Shown here piece by piece: positions 44,401-51,027 of a stretch of 64,000 nucleotides of DNA. The number at the start of each line of letters is the position of its first letter. Position 1 is the stretch's first letter. Made by a program: the position numbers and the translations under genes. The notes beneath the pieces were generated by a model. The model made no database searches. It worked only from the letters and a program-made list of their open reading frames with translations, and had not been told where the DNA came from. The DNA is from Argyresthia goedartella. Lineage: Eukaryota; Arthropoda; Insecta; Lepidoptera; Argyresthiidae. The stretch covers positions 1,081,501-1,145,500 of the forward strand of contig OX463809.1 in assembly GCA_949825045.1 (NCBI GenBank), read 5' to 3'.

Positions 44401-45261
44401 AAAAAAAAACTCTTGATACTTTGCAATTATTGTTATCCTCTCTAAATGCAACTACAATGCAAAAGAAAAATCGTCAAAAGCATCTGAAACCACCCGATTT
44501 CTAGTCCTTCCCTATCTTTAGCAACAACAACACCACACCATTGATTGATACTTTTAACCGCTTATTCAGTGAGGTTATGGTAATTGCAAACAGACCAATC
44601 AGTGTTAAAAAGCTCGTATATATTGTGTGCCACATGGTGGTTCAGATATTTGTTTCACATCATTTTGGCCTATAAACAAGTTTAGGAACCATTAAAAACT
44701 ATGGCACTGTACCCCCCTTATCGACACTCTGACCGTACTCACCAATGGCGAAATTCCTGCTCCTCCTCTCGAAGAGAGGGTTTACGACCTTTTTGAGTTC
44801 GACCTTCTTCACGACCAAAGGAGCGGCCGCAACCTTCTTTCCGATCTTCTTCTTAGCCTGGAAATCATAATTTCTTGAGAAATCATAGCGGAATCTATGT
44901 CGTTCCTTAATAGGAGACTCAGCAATCATCAGCGATCTTGGTGATAAATGAGTGTAATCACGGCATTCATACGAGAGTTATCATCATGTTTACAAAAGTT
45001 AGGTTATGTTGAATGCAATTTGTATCGATTTTGACGACGGATATTAAAGTGTTTACAGAGTTCGTACCACACGATTGTATCTTGTTCAAGATAATTCACT
45101 TTAAGACAGAAATCAGCAAAATAAATATCACAAGAAGCGCGAGTGAAAACAACAACGAAGTCACCGAACATGTTCACTAAATTTCACGATAAATTAACGT
45201 TTCGTAACAAAAATACGCTGTTCTTCTAAACGCAGATATAGTTTACCTTCTTCTGCACCAT
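38463..45261 (-). CDS. RpL7A: Ribosomal protein L7A (eL8), eight coding exons
   Basis: Large-subunit ribosomal protein eL8, an L7Ae/L30e-fold RNA-binding protein. Coding exons on the minus strand: 45261-45247 (MVQKK), 44857-44743, 43075-42926, 42650-42562, 42247-42116, 40980-40858, 39654-39587, 38577-38463. Every junction has GT..AG and the phases fit, giving 807 nt and 268 residues, the family's usual length. Landmarks: [34 protein letters not shown] and INQFTQTLD in the N-terminal part; the L7Ae fold about residues 124-208 ([12 protein letters not shown] joined to [17 protein letters not shown]); [13 protein letters not shown] near the C-terminus. The stop is TAG at 38465-38463, with an AATAAA on the minus strand 5 nt later. 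A pyrimidine run at 45362-45351 could be the 5'TOP start. Introns host snoRNAs, a MITE and tandem repeats. This is the only clear housekeeping gene in the window. Confidence 0.97.
38630..38907. mobile_element. Intronic MITE in RpL7A intron 7
   Basis: 23-bp exact terminal inverted repeats (agtctggcaaacgaaagcgt... at 38630-38652, inverse at 38885-38907). An internal long stem runs 'actccgttcagttattctaa' (about 38716) with its exact inverse ending at about 38812. 278 bp, no coding capacity. It lies between the snoRNA candidate at 39391-39467 and the 3' splice site at 38578, and an RTE-like tail follows it directly. Confidence 0.85.
39391..39467 (-). ncRNA. C/D-box snoRNA, U36-type (copy a), in RpL7A intron 7
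   Basis: Minus strand: C box ATGATGT (39460-39454), internal D' CTGA (39443-39440), D box CTGA (39400-39397). The guide TACGAGCTTTTTAACT sits directly before the D box and is complementary over 16 nt to the conserved 18S rRNA segment AGUUAAAAAGCUCGUA. Flanking GGCCAA/TTGGTC can form the terminal stem. Vertebrate SNORD36 guides 2'-O-methylation in this same 18S segment and also lives in RPL7A introns. Nearly identical to copy c at 44593-44670. Confidence 0.85.
39719..39800 (-). ncRNA. C/D-box snoRNA, U24-type (copy c), in RpL7A intron 6
   Basis: Minus strand: C box ATGATGA (39795-39789), D' CTGA (39772-39769) preceded by AATATTTGCTA, C'-like GTGGTGA, D box CTGA (39728-39725). The AATATTTGCTA guide is complementary to 28S UAGCAAAUAUU. 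A second stretch CTACCACCAA would pair just upstream in the same 28S segment but is not adjacent to the D box. The 3' end is about 65 nt from the intron acceptor (39655), the usual distance for intronic C/D snoRNAs. Human U24 uses the TTTGCTA guide at its D' box. Confidence 0.8.
39860..40540. other. Intron sequence of RpL7A with 'gataattatc' palindromes
   Basis: 39955-40010 and 40475-40520 carry inverse 'gggttcgaaaggataattat' and 'gataattat..ttcgaaccctg' blocks. Together with the sequence between them they form an element about 560 bp long with inverted ends. The interior is GC-mixed, non-coding and not recognised. Confidence 0.55.
40563..40623. repeat. Perfect 20-bp-arm palindrome in RpL7A intron 6
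   Basis: 40563-40582 (catatgaagggttgaatatt) is the exact inverse of 40604-40623, with a 21-base AT-rich spacer. Probably a miniature foldback element. Confidence 0.85.
40655..40785 (-). repeat. Repeat C fragment in RpL7A intron 6
   Basis: On minus: 'tccgtatccgaagggcgcc', 'ggaccctattactaatcg', 'ctgtccatctgtccgtctgt', then an end in 'gggggttccaataaaataaa'. Shortened internal part. Confidence 0.7.
42310..42377 (-). ncRNA. C/D-box snoRNA, U24-type (copy b), in RpL7A intron 4
   Basis: Minus strand: C box ATGATGC (42372-42366), D' CTGA (42353-42350), C'-like ATGAGGA, D box CTGA (42319-42316). The guide CCACCAAGATCT is immediately before the D box and complementary over 12 nt to 28S AGAUCUUGGUGG. 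GACA/TGTC at the ends can form the stem. It lies about 62 nt upstream of the exon 5 acceptor. The spacer GAATGCCATG is shared with the two other U24-type copies (GAATGCCGTG), which marks them as paralogues. Confidence 0.88.
42717..42798 (-). ncRNA. C/D-box snoRNA, U36-type (copy b), in RpL7A intron 3
   Basis: Minus strand: C box ATGATGA (42791-42785), C'-like ATGATTA, D box CTGA (42727-42724). The guide TACGAGCTTTTTAACT before the D box pairs over 16 nt with 18S. About 66 nt from the intron acceptor at 42651. Outside the guide it differs strongly from copies a and c, so it is the more diverged paralogue. Confidence 0.87.
43329..43525. repeat. Two direct copies of about 90-98 bp in RpL7A intron 2
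   Basis: 43329-43412 and 43427-43524 both contain 'gtttcaggtgtc', 'aaaatctataaaatttgctt', 'cttgta..caatacaagcaa' and 'taaaaacctc'. The second copy has small insertions. Confidence 0.8.
43977..44340. repeat. Degenerate tandem repeat of about 110-130 bp, three units, in RpL7A intron 2
   Basis: Each unit has 'aatttcaattg.atta.ggttag', 'gaacttagaagaagcaa', 'gcaaa..aagccaaatttggc' and 'ttattgtggc'. Units begin near 43980, 44095 and 44215. The order is preserved with indels. Confidence 0.7.
44593..44670 (-). ncRNA. C/D-box snoRNA, U36-type (copy c), in RpL7A intron 2
   Basis: Minus strand: C box ATGATGT (44663-44657), D' CTGA (44645-44642), D box CTGA (44602-44599). The guide TACGAGCTTTTTAAC pairs over 15 nt with 18S. 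The sequence is almost the same as copy a in intron 7 (shared AAATATCTGAACCACCATGT and the GGCCAA/TTGGTC stem). It sits about 72 nt from the 5' splice site and some 1.5 kb from the acceptor, unlike the acceptor-proximal copies. Confidence 0.85.
44925..44992 (-). ncRNA. C/D-box snoRNA, U24-type (copy a), in RpL7A intron 1
   Basis: Minus strand: C box ATGATGA (44987-44981), degenerate D' ATGA before ATGCCGTG, C'-like GTGATTA, D box CTGA (44932-44929) preceded by CACCAAGATCG. Pairing with 28S GAUCUUGGUG spans about 10 nt. It is about 70 nt from the acceptor at 44858. CACCAAGATCGCTGATG is the most vertebrate-U24-like end among the three copies. Confidence 0.83.
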
Positions 45262-45350
45262 CTTGATTGTGTTTTATTACAGTGATTTAAAGGCCACGAA
45301 TAGATACGTGACCTAAAATTAACACCTTACTTTCGGCAAATATGGCCGAA

Positions 45351-45364
45351 GCAAAAAGAAAGAA
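45351..45364 (-). promoter_or_regulatory. Possible 5'TOP transcription start of RpL7A
   Basis: On the minus strand TTCTTTCTTTTTGC lies about 90 nt upstream of the start codon. Ribosomal protein mRNAs begin with C followed by pyrimidines, so initiation at a C within this run is likely. The exact base cannot be fixed from sequence. Confidence 0.5.
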
Positions 45365-45369
45365 TCTGT

Positions 45370-45940
45370 AATGAAAACGTCAAGCGGCGGAAACGTCAAA
45401 GTACCTAACTATCTATCTTGTCTCTGGAATAAGAATGTAGCCAGTGCTCAAAAATAAGTTTACTACGCAGCATCGGATATATCGGCTAAGTTGGTTGGTT
45501 TATGGACGGCCCAAGCCAAAGACAATAATGTTTTGTTTTTATTTTGTGATGAGAGCGGGGGTCGCTCAAACAGATCTGTGGGTTATATATACCTGCTAGA
45601 ATATCTTAAAAACTATATGAAAAATGTATACGCGCCTATTCCGCAGAAGAGAACTATCAAGACAAAATCCTCCTACCACGCAAGCTCCGTCGGCATCGGT
45701 GACGGCTTCATTTTGAAAGCTTCGTGCAAGAATGAACTTTATCATTATGACTTGATTGTAGATTTGATTGAACTTCAAACTTTGGACTATTTTTGGTGTC
45801 GCTCAAAGTACTAGCCGGGCGCACTAAGAAGGCACCGTCCTCGAATGACGTTTGGGCAAAGTACAGTGTGTACAGGGGGCCTAATATAAACTTTTAAGAA
45901 ACCATCCTTATTCCTTGCAGTTGAAAAGCAGGCCTTAAAC
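45370..45940. other. Upstream region of RpL7A; unassigned
   Basis: Lies between the RpL7A start and a LINE. A plus frame of 107 codons (45491-45814) opens from TTG with no ATG near its start and matches nothing known, so it is not called as a gene. The promoter of RpL7A must lie in the first few hundred bases. Confidence 0.5.
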
Positions 45941-45944
45941 AGGA

Positions 45945-46586
45945 CAGGAGCAATTTATAATTTAAAACGCACAGACTCCTTAAGAGAGCTTTTTAAAGAA
46001 ATTGATATACTAACTGTAGCTAGTCAATTTATTTTCGAAAATATAATGTAAGTACGCAAGAACCTTACAAAATTTCCCAAACTTAGCGATAGCTGTAATG
46101 TTAACCTAAGAAATAATCACAGACTACTTGCGCCCCGATTTAGACTCGCAAAGGTTCTATTCTTTCAAGGGTCGATGCATTCTCTACTACAACAAGATAC
46201 CTCTGGAGATCTTGAAATTGCCATTTGAGCAATTTAAAAACCATGTTAAAGCGACTTTCTCGAAAAAGGGATATATAAAATGTTCAAGATTACTTAAATG
46301 ATGGGACTGTATGGACTGGATGGATATGAATCAGGCTCAACACAGACCTTCCTGTTAATAATTTTGTAATTATTTATTCCTGCTTATTAATTATGATAAT
46401 GACTAAATATTATATTTTGTATTAGTTAAGCATAGGCAATTTTTAAAAGAGATCTTAAAATCAATCTGTGGGAGTTTATACGCCCTTCTTCTCCCACAGT
46501 GGTCCAATGTAGAGAAGGGCAAAAAATGACGATTGCTAAGTATATGTAAATATCTACAGTAATAAAGACATTTGGAATTGGAATTG
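45945..46586 (+). pseudogene. LINE family A 3' end, copy 5
   Basis: Matches 15905-16548 from 'aatttataatttaaaacgca' on (NLKRTDSLRELFKEIDILTVASQFIFENIM, then stop), with frameshifts near 46160 and 46280. It has a complete 3'UTR and tail 'gacatttggaattggaattg'. It abuts Copia sequence at 46588. Confidence 0.88.
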
Positions 46587-46587
46587 G

Positions 46588-47169
46588 TCAAACGCATTTT
46601 CCGATACCTTAAAGGAACAATTGACTCATCCATTGTATACAAAAAGGAACACAGTCCTGGAGTGTTAGAATGTTACAGTGACTGATCATGGCGGAGATAT
46701 CGAAACTGCACGCTCTACTTCTGGAATACTGTGCATATATGCTGGTGGTGCTGTATCATGGGCAAGCCGAAAACAGACATCAGTAGCAATATCAAGACAC
46801 AATATCAGACAGCAGTAGTATATATCAAGCACTGAAGCTGAAATAGTAGCCGCGAGCGAAGCAGCTCGTGAAATAGTTTGGCTCAAACGTCTATTTCAAG
46901 AAATTACTGTCTTGAAAGAAATTCTCACTCTGCAGGTTGATAATCAACACAGAACCCGGAGCCTCATAGAAGAACCAAGCATATCGCTAAAAGACATTTC
47001 TATGTCAGAGAACTTGTGAGCTTTAATGAACTACAAGTAAAATATGTTCCGAGTCAATATCAATGTGCTGACATACTGACAAAACCTGTGTCTAAACTAA
47101 GACTGGTATTTATATGTGGCATTATGGGTTTAACCCTGTAACGGCTTAACGTTCACCAAAACGGGAGGA
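46588..47169 (+). pseudogene. Copia-type LTR retrotransposon, RNase H end of pol
   Basis: Broken frames read KRIFRYLKGTIDSSIVYKKEHSPGVLECYSD, then GGAVSWASRKQTSVA, IVAASEAAREIVWLKRLFQEI, RTKHIAIKHFYVREL and VKYVPSQYQCADILTKPVSKLRL. These are the Copia RT-tail and RNase H hallmarks (E in the AASEA box, D in ADILTKP). A polypurine tract acgggagga (47161-47169) precedes the LTR. Earlier pol, gag and the 5' LTR are absent; the LINE A copy sits where they should be. Frame breaks make it inactive. Confidence 0.88.
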
Positions 47170-47464
47170 TGTTAAAAGAGGTTTAAAGTTTTCTATTGAA
47201 CTTTATGCCTATCCAGGCCACATGCATTTTATTATTGTTTGTTTATATATGTCAATACTTTCAATATATATTTTGAATAAATCGATCCACCTGAATACCT
47301 TTAATATGATCTGCTGATATATGCTTCTTGAGCCGCGAAACATATATCTATGAAATTCCGCGACCTCCAACCGACTACTACCGTCTTCTTAGGTACCTCG
47401 CATGTTTTTCTGTCTGATTTCCTCCTTTTGTTTCGTTACAAGGGTTAACTCACTGTCGTCAACA
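47170..47464 (+). repeat. 3' LTR of the Copia-type element
   Basis: Begins TGTTAAAAG right after the polypurine tract and ends ..GTCAACA, giving the TG..CA ends of LTRs; about 295 bp. AATAAA occurs near 47276. The 5' partner is not in the window, so the end is inferred. Confidence 0.7.
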
Positions 47465-47471
47465 ATACTTC

Positions 47472-47726
47472 TTGTCTGGAATTCTCGAAGAACTAGGTCG
47501 CATATTAGGTTATGATAATGCGATATCACGGTGCGCTATACCAGATAGGCTAGTACGTGGTAACACTCAGAGCACTAATGGTGAAGATGATTTGGTGACG
47601 TTAGGGGACTTATTAGGTCCAAACATTGATGAACCACAACCTAGCAAGAGTCAGCAGGTTATAGAATACAATCTTGATAATGCGCTTGATTTTGCTTCAA
47701 CCATACTGTTACACATTCTTGATTAA
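47472..47726 (+). other. Unassigned open frame after the Copia LTR
   Basis: 84 codons without a start ATG at its head (GILEELGRILGYDNAISRCAIPDRLV...LASTILLHILD-like), ending where the DDE element starts. It may be a piece of a gene or element interrupted on both sides. No family recognised. Confidence 0.35.
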
Positions 47727-48298
47727 ACTCAAGAGCGAAAGTTTTGGGACAGTTTGTACTGAAATTCTATACAAAGTGTACCCAAAACTTTTGCTCTTGA
47801 GTGTAGTTTTAAAACGGTACAACGATTAGCACTTCGGCGCAATGCGAAGACAAATACATGGAAAATAAATGAGGGTTTGGCATATGAGACCTATAAAAAA
47901 ATGAGTTAAGTTGCCTAAAGAAGAATTTGTAGAGTATACTGGAATCAAAACTTTGTGGGCAAGAAAAAATTTATTCTCTCACATATCACCATTGAACCAC
48001 CAAAAAGAGAGCTAGTAAATAGAAAACGTTAGCAGAGACCGTACACTACAAAATGTTACTTAGACAAAGACTCAAAGAAACAAATTTGTAAAAAATATTT
48101 TTGCTCTATATTGAGCATCAATCCTTCGGTTATCAGTGATGCTGTTAAAAACTGATATTTGAAAAATGAAGAACGTAGAGGAAGACTTGAGCCATCCAAC
48201 AAAATATTAGCAGAAAGGGTGCAAGAAGTTGTAGATCATATAAATTTTCTTCCAGCAAGGGAGGGACATTACATCAGAAAACAATCAAAACGCAAATA

Positions 48299-49554
48299 TT
48301 AGGTCCTTACATATGAAATTGGCGTTTCGCCGTACTGGCCACTTTGATCTCAAATATCTCCTCTATGGTTAGGACTTCCAAATTCAAATGTATTTGTGTT
48401 TCTAAAATTATAATTCATCTTTTTTTTCCTCAATTGTTTTTTTTCTTGCGTCACTCAGCTTACAAAATGTAAAACTTGAAGTATCGCGTTATTTACGAGT
48501 ATGAGTTCTACCGTGGCACCAGTGCTGCAGAAACGGCTTGAAGGATTAATGATGTAATGGCGACGGTGCCGGAATCGAAAACACAGTGCGTTTTTGGTTC
48601 CAACGTTTTCGTTCTGGAAATTTCGACCTGCAGAACAAGCCCCGTGAACGGCCGGAGACCAAAGCTGATAATGAAGAATTGAAGCCTATTGTGGAAGCGA
48701 ATCCATCGCAAACCACGTCCGAGTTAGCTGCAGGCTGCGGTGTTAGTGATAAAACAATGTTTTAATCCACTTGAAGCAAATTGGGTGAAAAAGCTTGAAA
48801 GGTGGGTACCTCACGAACTGAGTGAAGCAAATCAACAAACGCGCGTTGACTGCTGCGTTGCATTACTCACCCGGCACAATAATGAAAGGATTTTAAATCG
48901 AATCATTACCTGTGATGAAAAGTGGATCCTGTACGATAATCGGAAGCGCTCATCGCAATGGCTGAACCCTGCCGAACCAGCCAAACCATGCCCCAAGCGA
49001 AAATTTACTCCAAAAAAGTTACTTGTGAGCGTTTGGTGGACTAGTGCTGGTGTCGTTCACTACAGCTTTCTTAATTCTGGCCAGACGATTACGGCAGATG
49101 TCTTTTATCAGCAACTGCAAATCATGATGGAAAAGCTAGCTGCTAAACAACCGAGGCTGGTCAATCGCTCTAGGCCACTGCTGCTTCATGATAACGCTAG
49201 ACCACACACTGCACAACAGACGGCTACCATATTAGAGGAGCTTCAATTGGAATGTCTAAGACATCCACCGTACTCTCCGGAACTTGCTCCAACAGATTAC
49301 CATTTTATTCGAAATTTGGATAACTTCTTGAAAGGGAAAAAAATCATCTCCGATGGTCCAAACCGCCTTCAAAGATTTTATTGATTCCCGTCCGAATGTT
49401 TTTTTTTAATAAAGGGATCGAAGAACTACCTATGAGATGGCAAAAGTGCATAGATAGCAATGGTACATACTTTGATTAAATAAATATATTATATTTAAAA
49501 AAAACGACTTTATGTTCCTCCCATGCAAAACGCCAATTTCATATGTAAGGATAA
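48299..49554 (+). mobile_element. mariner element (DD34D) with TTAGG-type termini
   Basis: Left end TTAGGTCCTTACATATGAAA at 48299 with 'ttggcgttt' following; the right end is its inverse (..aaacgccaatttcatatg, taagga, taa) at about 49527-49554 with a 2-bp loss. TA at 48297-48298 and 49555-49556 is the target duplication. 1256 bp. Ends of this kind occur on a group of insect mariners including silkworm ones (Bmmar1-like; inferred from memory of the termini, unverified). Confidence 0.9.
48500..49440 (+). pseudogene. mariner transposase, DD34D, frameshifted
   Basis: The N-terminal DNA-binding part (48500-48760) is in broken frames: RNAFLVPTFSFWKFR-like and, on shift, KPRERPETKADNEELKPIVEANPSQTTSELAAGCGVSDKTM. 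The frame from 48740 to 49384 is open: KKLERWVPHELSEANQQTRVDCCVALL, catalytic Asp in ITCDEKWILYDNRKR, Asp in LLLHDNARPHTAQ, Asp in PELAPTDYHF; 34 residues separate the last two. LARPHTA and WVPHEL are mariner hallmarks. A stop follows within the C-terminal part (YF-type end lost by a frameshift near 49375). Inactive, but only lightly damaged. Confidence 0.92.
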
Positions 49555-50657
49555 TATTTAGACAGCACTCTATCAATCACAAAACTGCTGCTACTGCTCT
49601 ATTGTGAATTTGTGACCAATACAAAGATAATACTGTAACAGAAATTACCTACCGCAGATTTTTTGCGAAAGAGTTCAATTTAAGCTTTTTTGTCCCTAAA
49701 AAAGATCAGTGTCTAGCATGCAATAAATACAATTCAGCACAAGGCAACAGAAGATTGAACTGGATATTTCCTATCAGGAACATATGAAAATAATGCAAGA
49801 GCGAAAAGAAAATAAAAAGATAAAAATAGAGCAAAGAAGGAAGGAAGTACTTGATATCAGTAACCTTCGATTTATAAGCTCTTTTAAAAATATCTTGTTC
49901 ACAGATTGGAATTCTATATTACGTACGCAAATTGACCACCTATAATTTATGCATATATGAAAGTGATTTACTTAACGATGCCTGTGATTAATATGGTCAG
50001 AAAATACACGGAAAAAAGGGAGTGCCCACATTGGTACAATTTTACTTGATTATTTGACAAAATGCATTCCGTCTAATGTCAGAAGTTTCTTTATTTTCTG
50101 ATACTTGCAGTGGGCAAAACCGCAATCACTATGTTGCCGCTATTTTGGAATGGATCGTTTTCAACATTGATAATCTTCAAGTAATTGGGCAAAAGTTTCT
50201 TGAATCGGGACATTCTCAAATGGAAGCCGATTCTGCAAAGAAACATGTTGAAGTCTTCTCTGTGAACGATTGGATAAATCTTTTAAAAATAAGTGAGATC
50301 GAAGGAGTAATATAAAGTCGGGAAGAAGAAGGTAAAGAAGGCCTCCTATCATGTAAAACAATTTTAATAGAACGAATTTTTGGACAAAAGAATTTGACTA
50401 AAAATACAATAAAAAATACAACCAAGAATAACGAAGGCAATAAAGTAAACTGGCTGAAGATAAAGATAACAAAGTACGTAAAAGGGGAAACAATAATTAT
50501 TATTGGTGTCTCAAGGGAGCAAAATGATGTATTTACGACGAGGCCGGTACATTGAATCCAGAGTGAAGCGAAGGATTCTACGATAAAATCCTGAGCATAA
50601 CAAAGGATTCAAACGTTAACGGCCATGACGAAAATATTTTTGCTCCTGAGTGACACA

Positions 50658-51027
50658 TACAACTTTTCACACCGACTATGAGGAAAATTTAAATAAAATG
50701 CTCTAAAAATAATTAAATAACTATACTTTGAATTATACTTTCACCACTTTTACAGTAATCGAACAACGAAAACTTTTTTTTTATAATGGCATATTGTGAA
50801 CTATCAGGGAATGATTACCACAGATAAAATATTCCTGTGCACAAATGAGTAAAAATAAACGAATCGAATTTTGCAATGGTATCGTATATTAATATTCATT
50901 ATATCACTATAACAGTCATCGATAGTTTTGATTTTAATAAAACATATAATTTATTGTGACATTTTTTTAAATATTACTAAAAATTAATAAATTTTCATAT
51001 AACGTTGTTAAAGTTAAAACTTGAAAC
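50658..51027. other. Possible promoter region of the 51028-52699 gene
   Basis: AT-rich spacer between the DDE element and the ATG at 51028. No repeat recognised; 'tatataa'-type motifs are present but unspecific. Confidence 0.35.

Larger units (their letters stand above)
47728..50657 (+). mobile_element. DDE-type DNA transposon (decayed), split by a mariner
   Basis: Possible terminal inverted repeats: ctcaagagcgaaagtttt at 47728 and ..atttttgctcctgag ending near 50654. Inside left (47860-48298): frames with ERRGRLEPSNKILAERVQEVVDHINFLPAREGHYIRKQSKRKY. Inside right (from 49557): LDSTLSITKLL, then CNKYNSAQGNRR, LDISYQEHMKIMQERKENK, VSLFSDTCSGQNRNHYVAAILEW and KFLESGHSQMEADSAKKHVEVFSVNDW. The SDTCxGQNRN and ESGHSxMExDS motifs occur in a group of insect transposase-like proteins; I cannot name the superfamily with certainty. 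Many stops. The mariner at 48299-49554 interrupts the frame at a TA. Confidence 0.72.

Noticed and set aside
45491..45814. Protein-coding gene upstream of RpL7A
   Set aside because: The frame opens at TTG, the first ATG is deep inside, and there are no splice or poly(A) signals or recognised domain; more likely chance.
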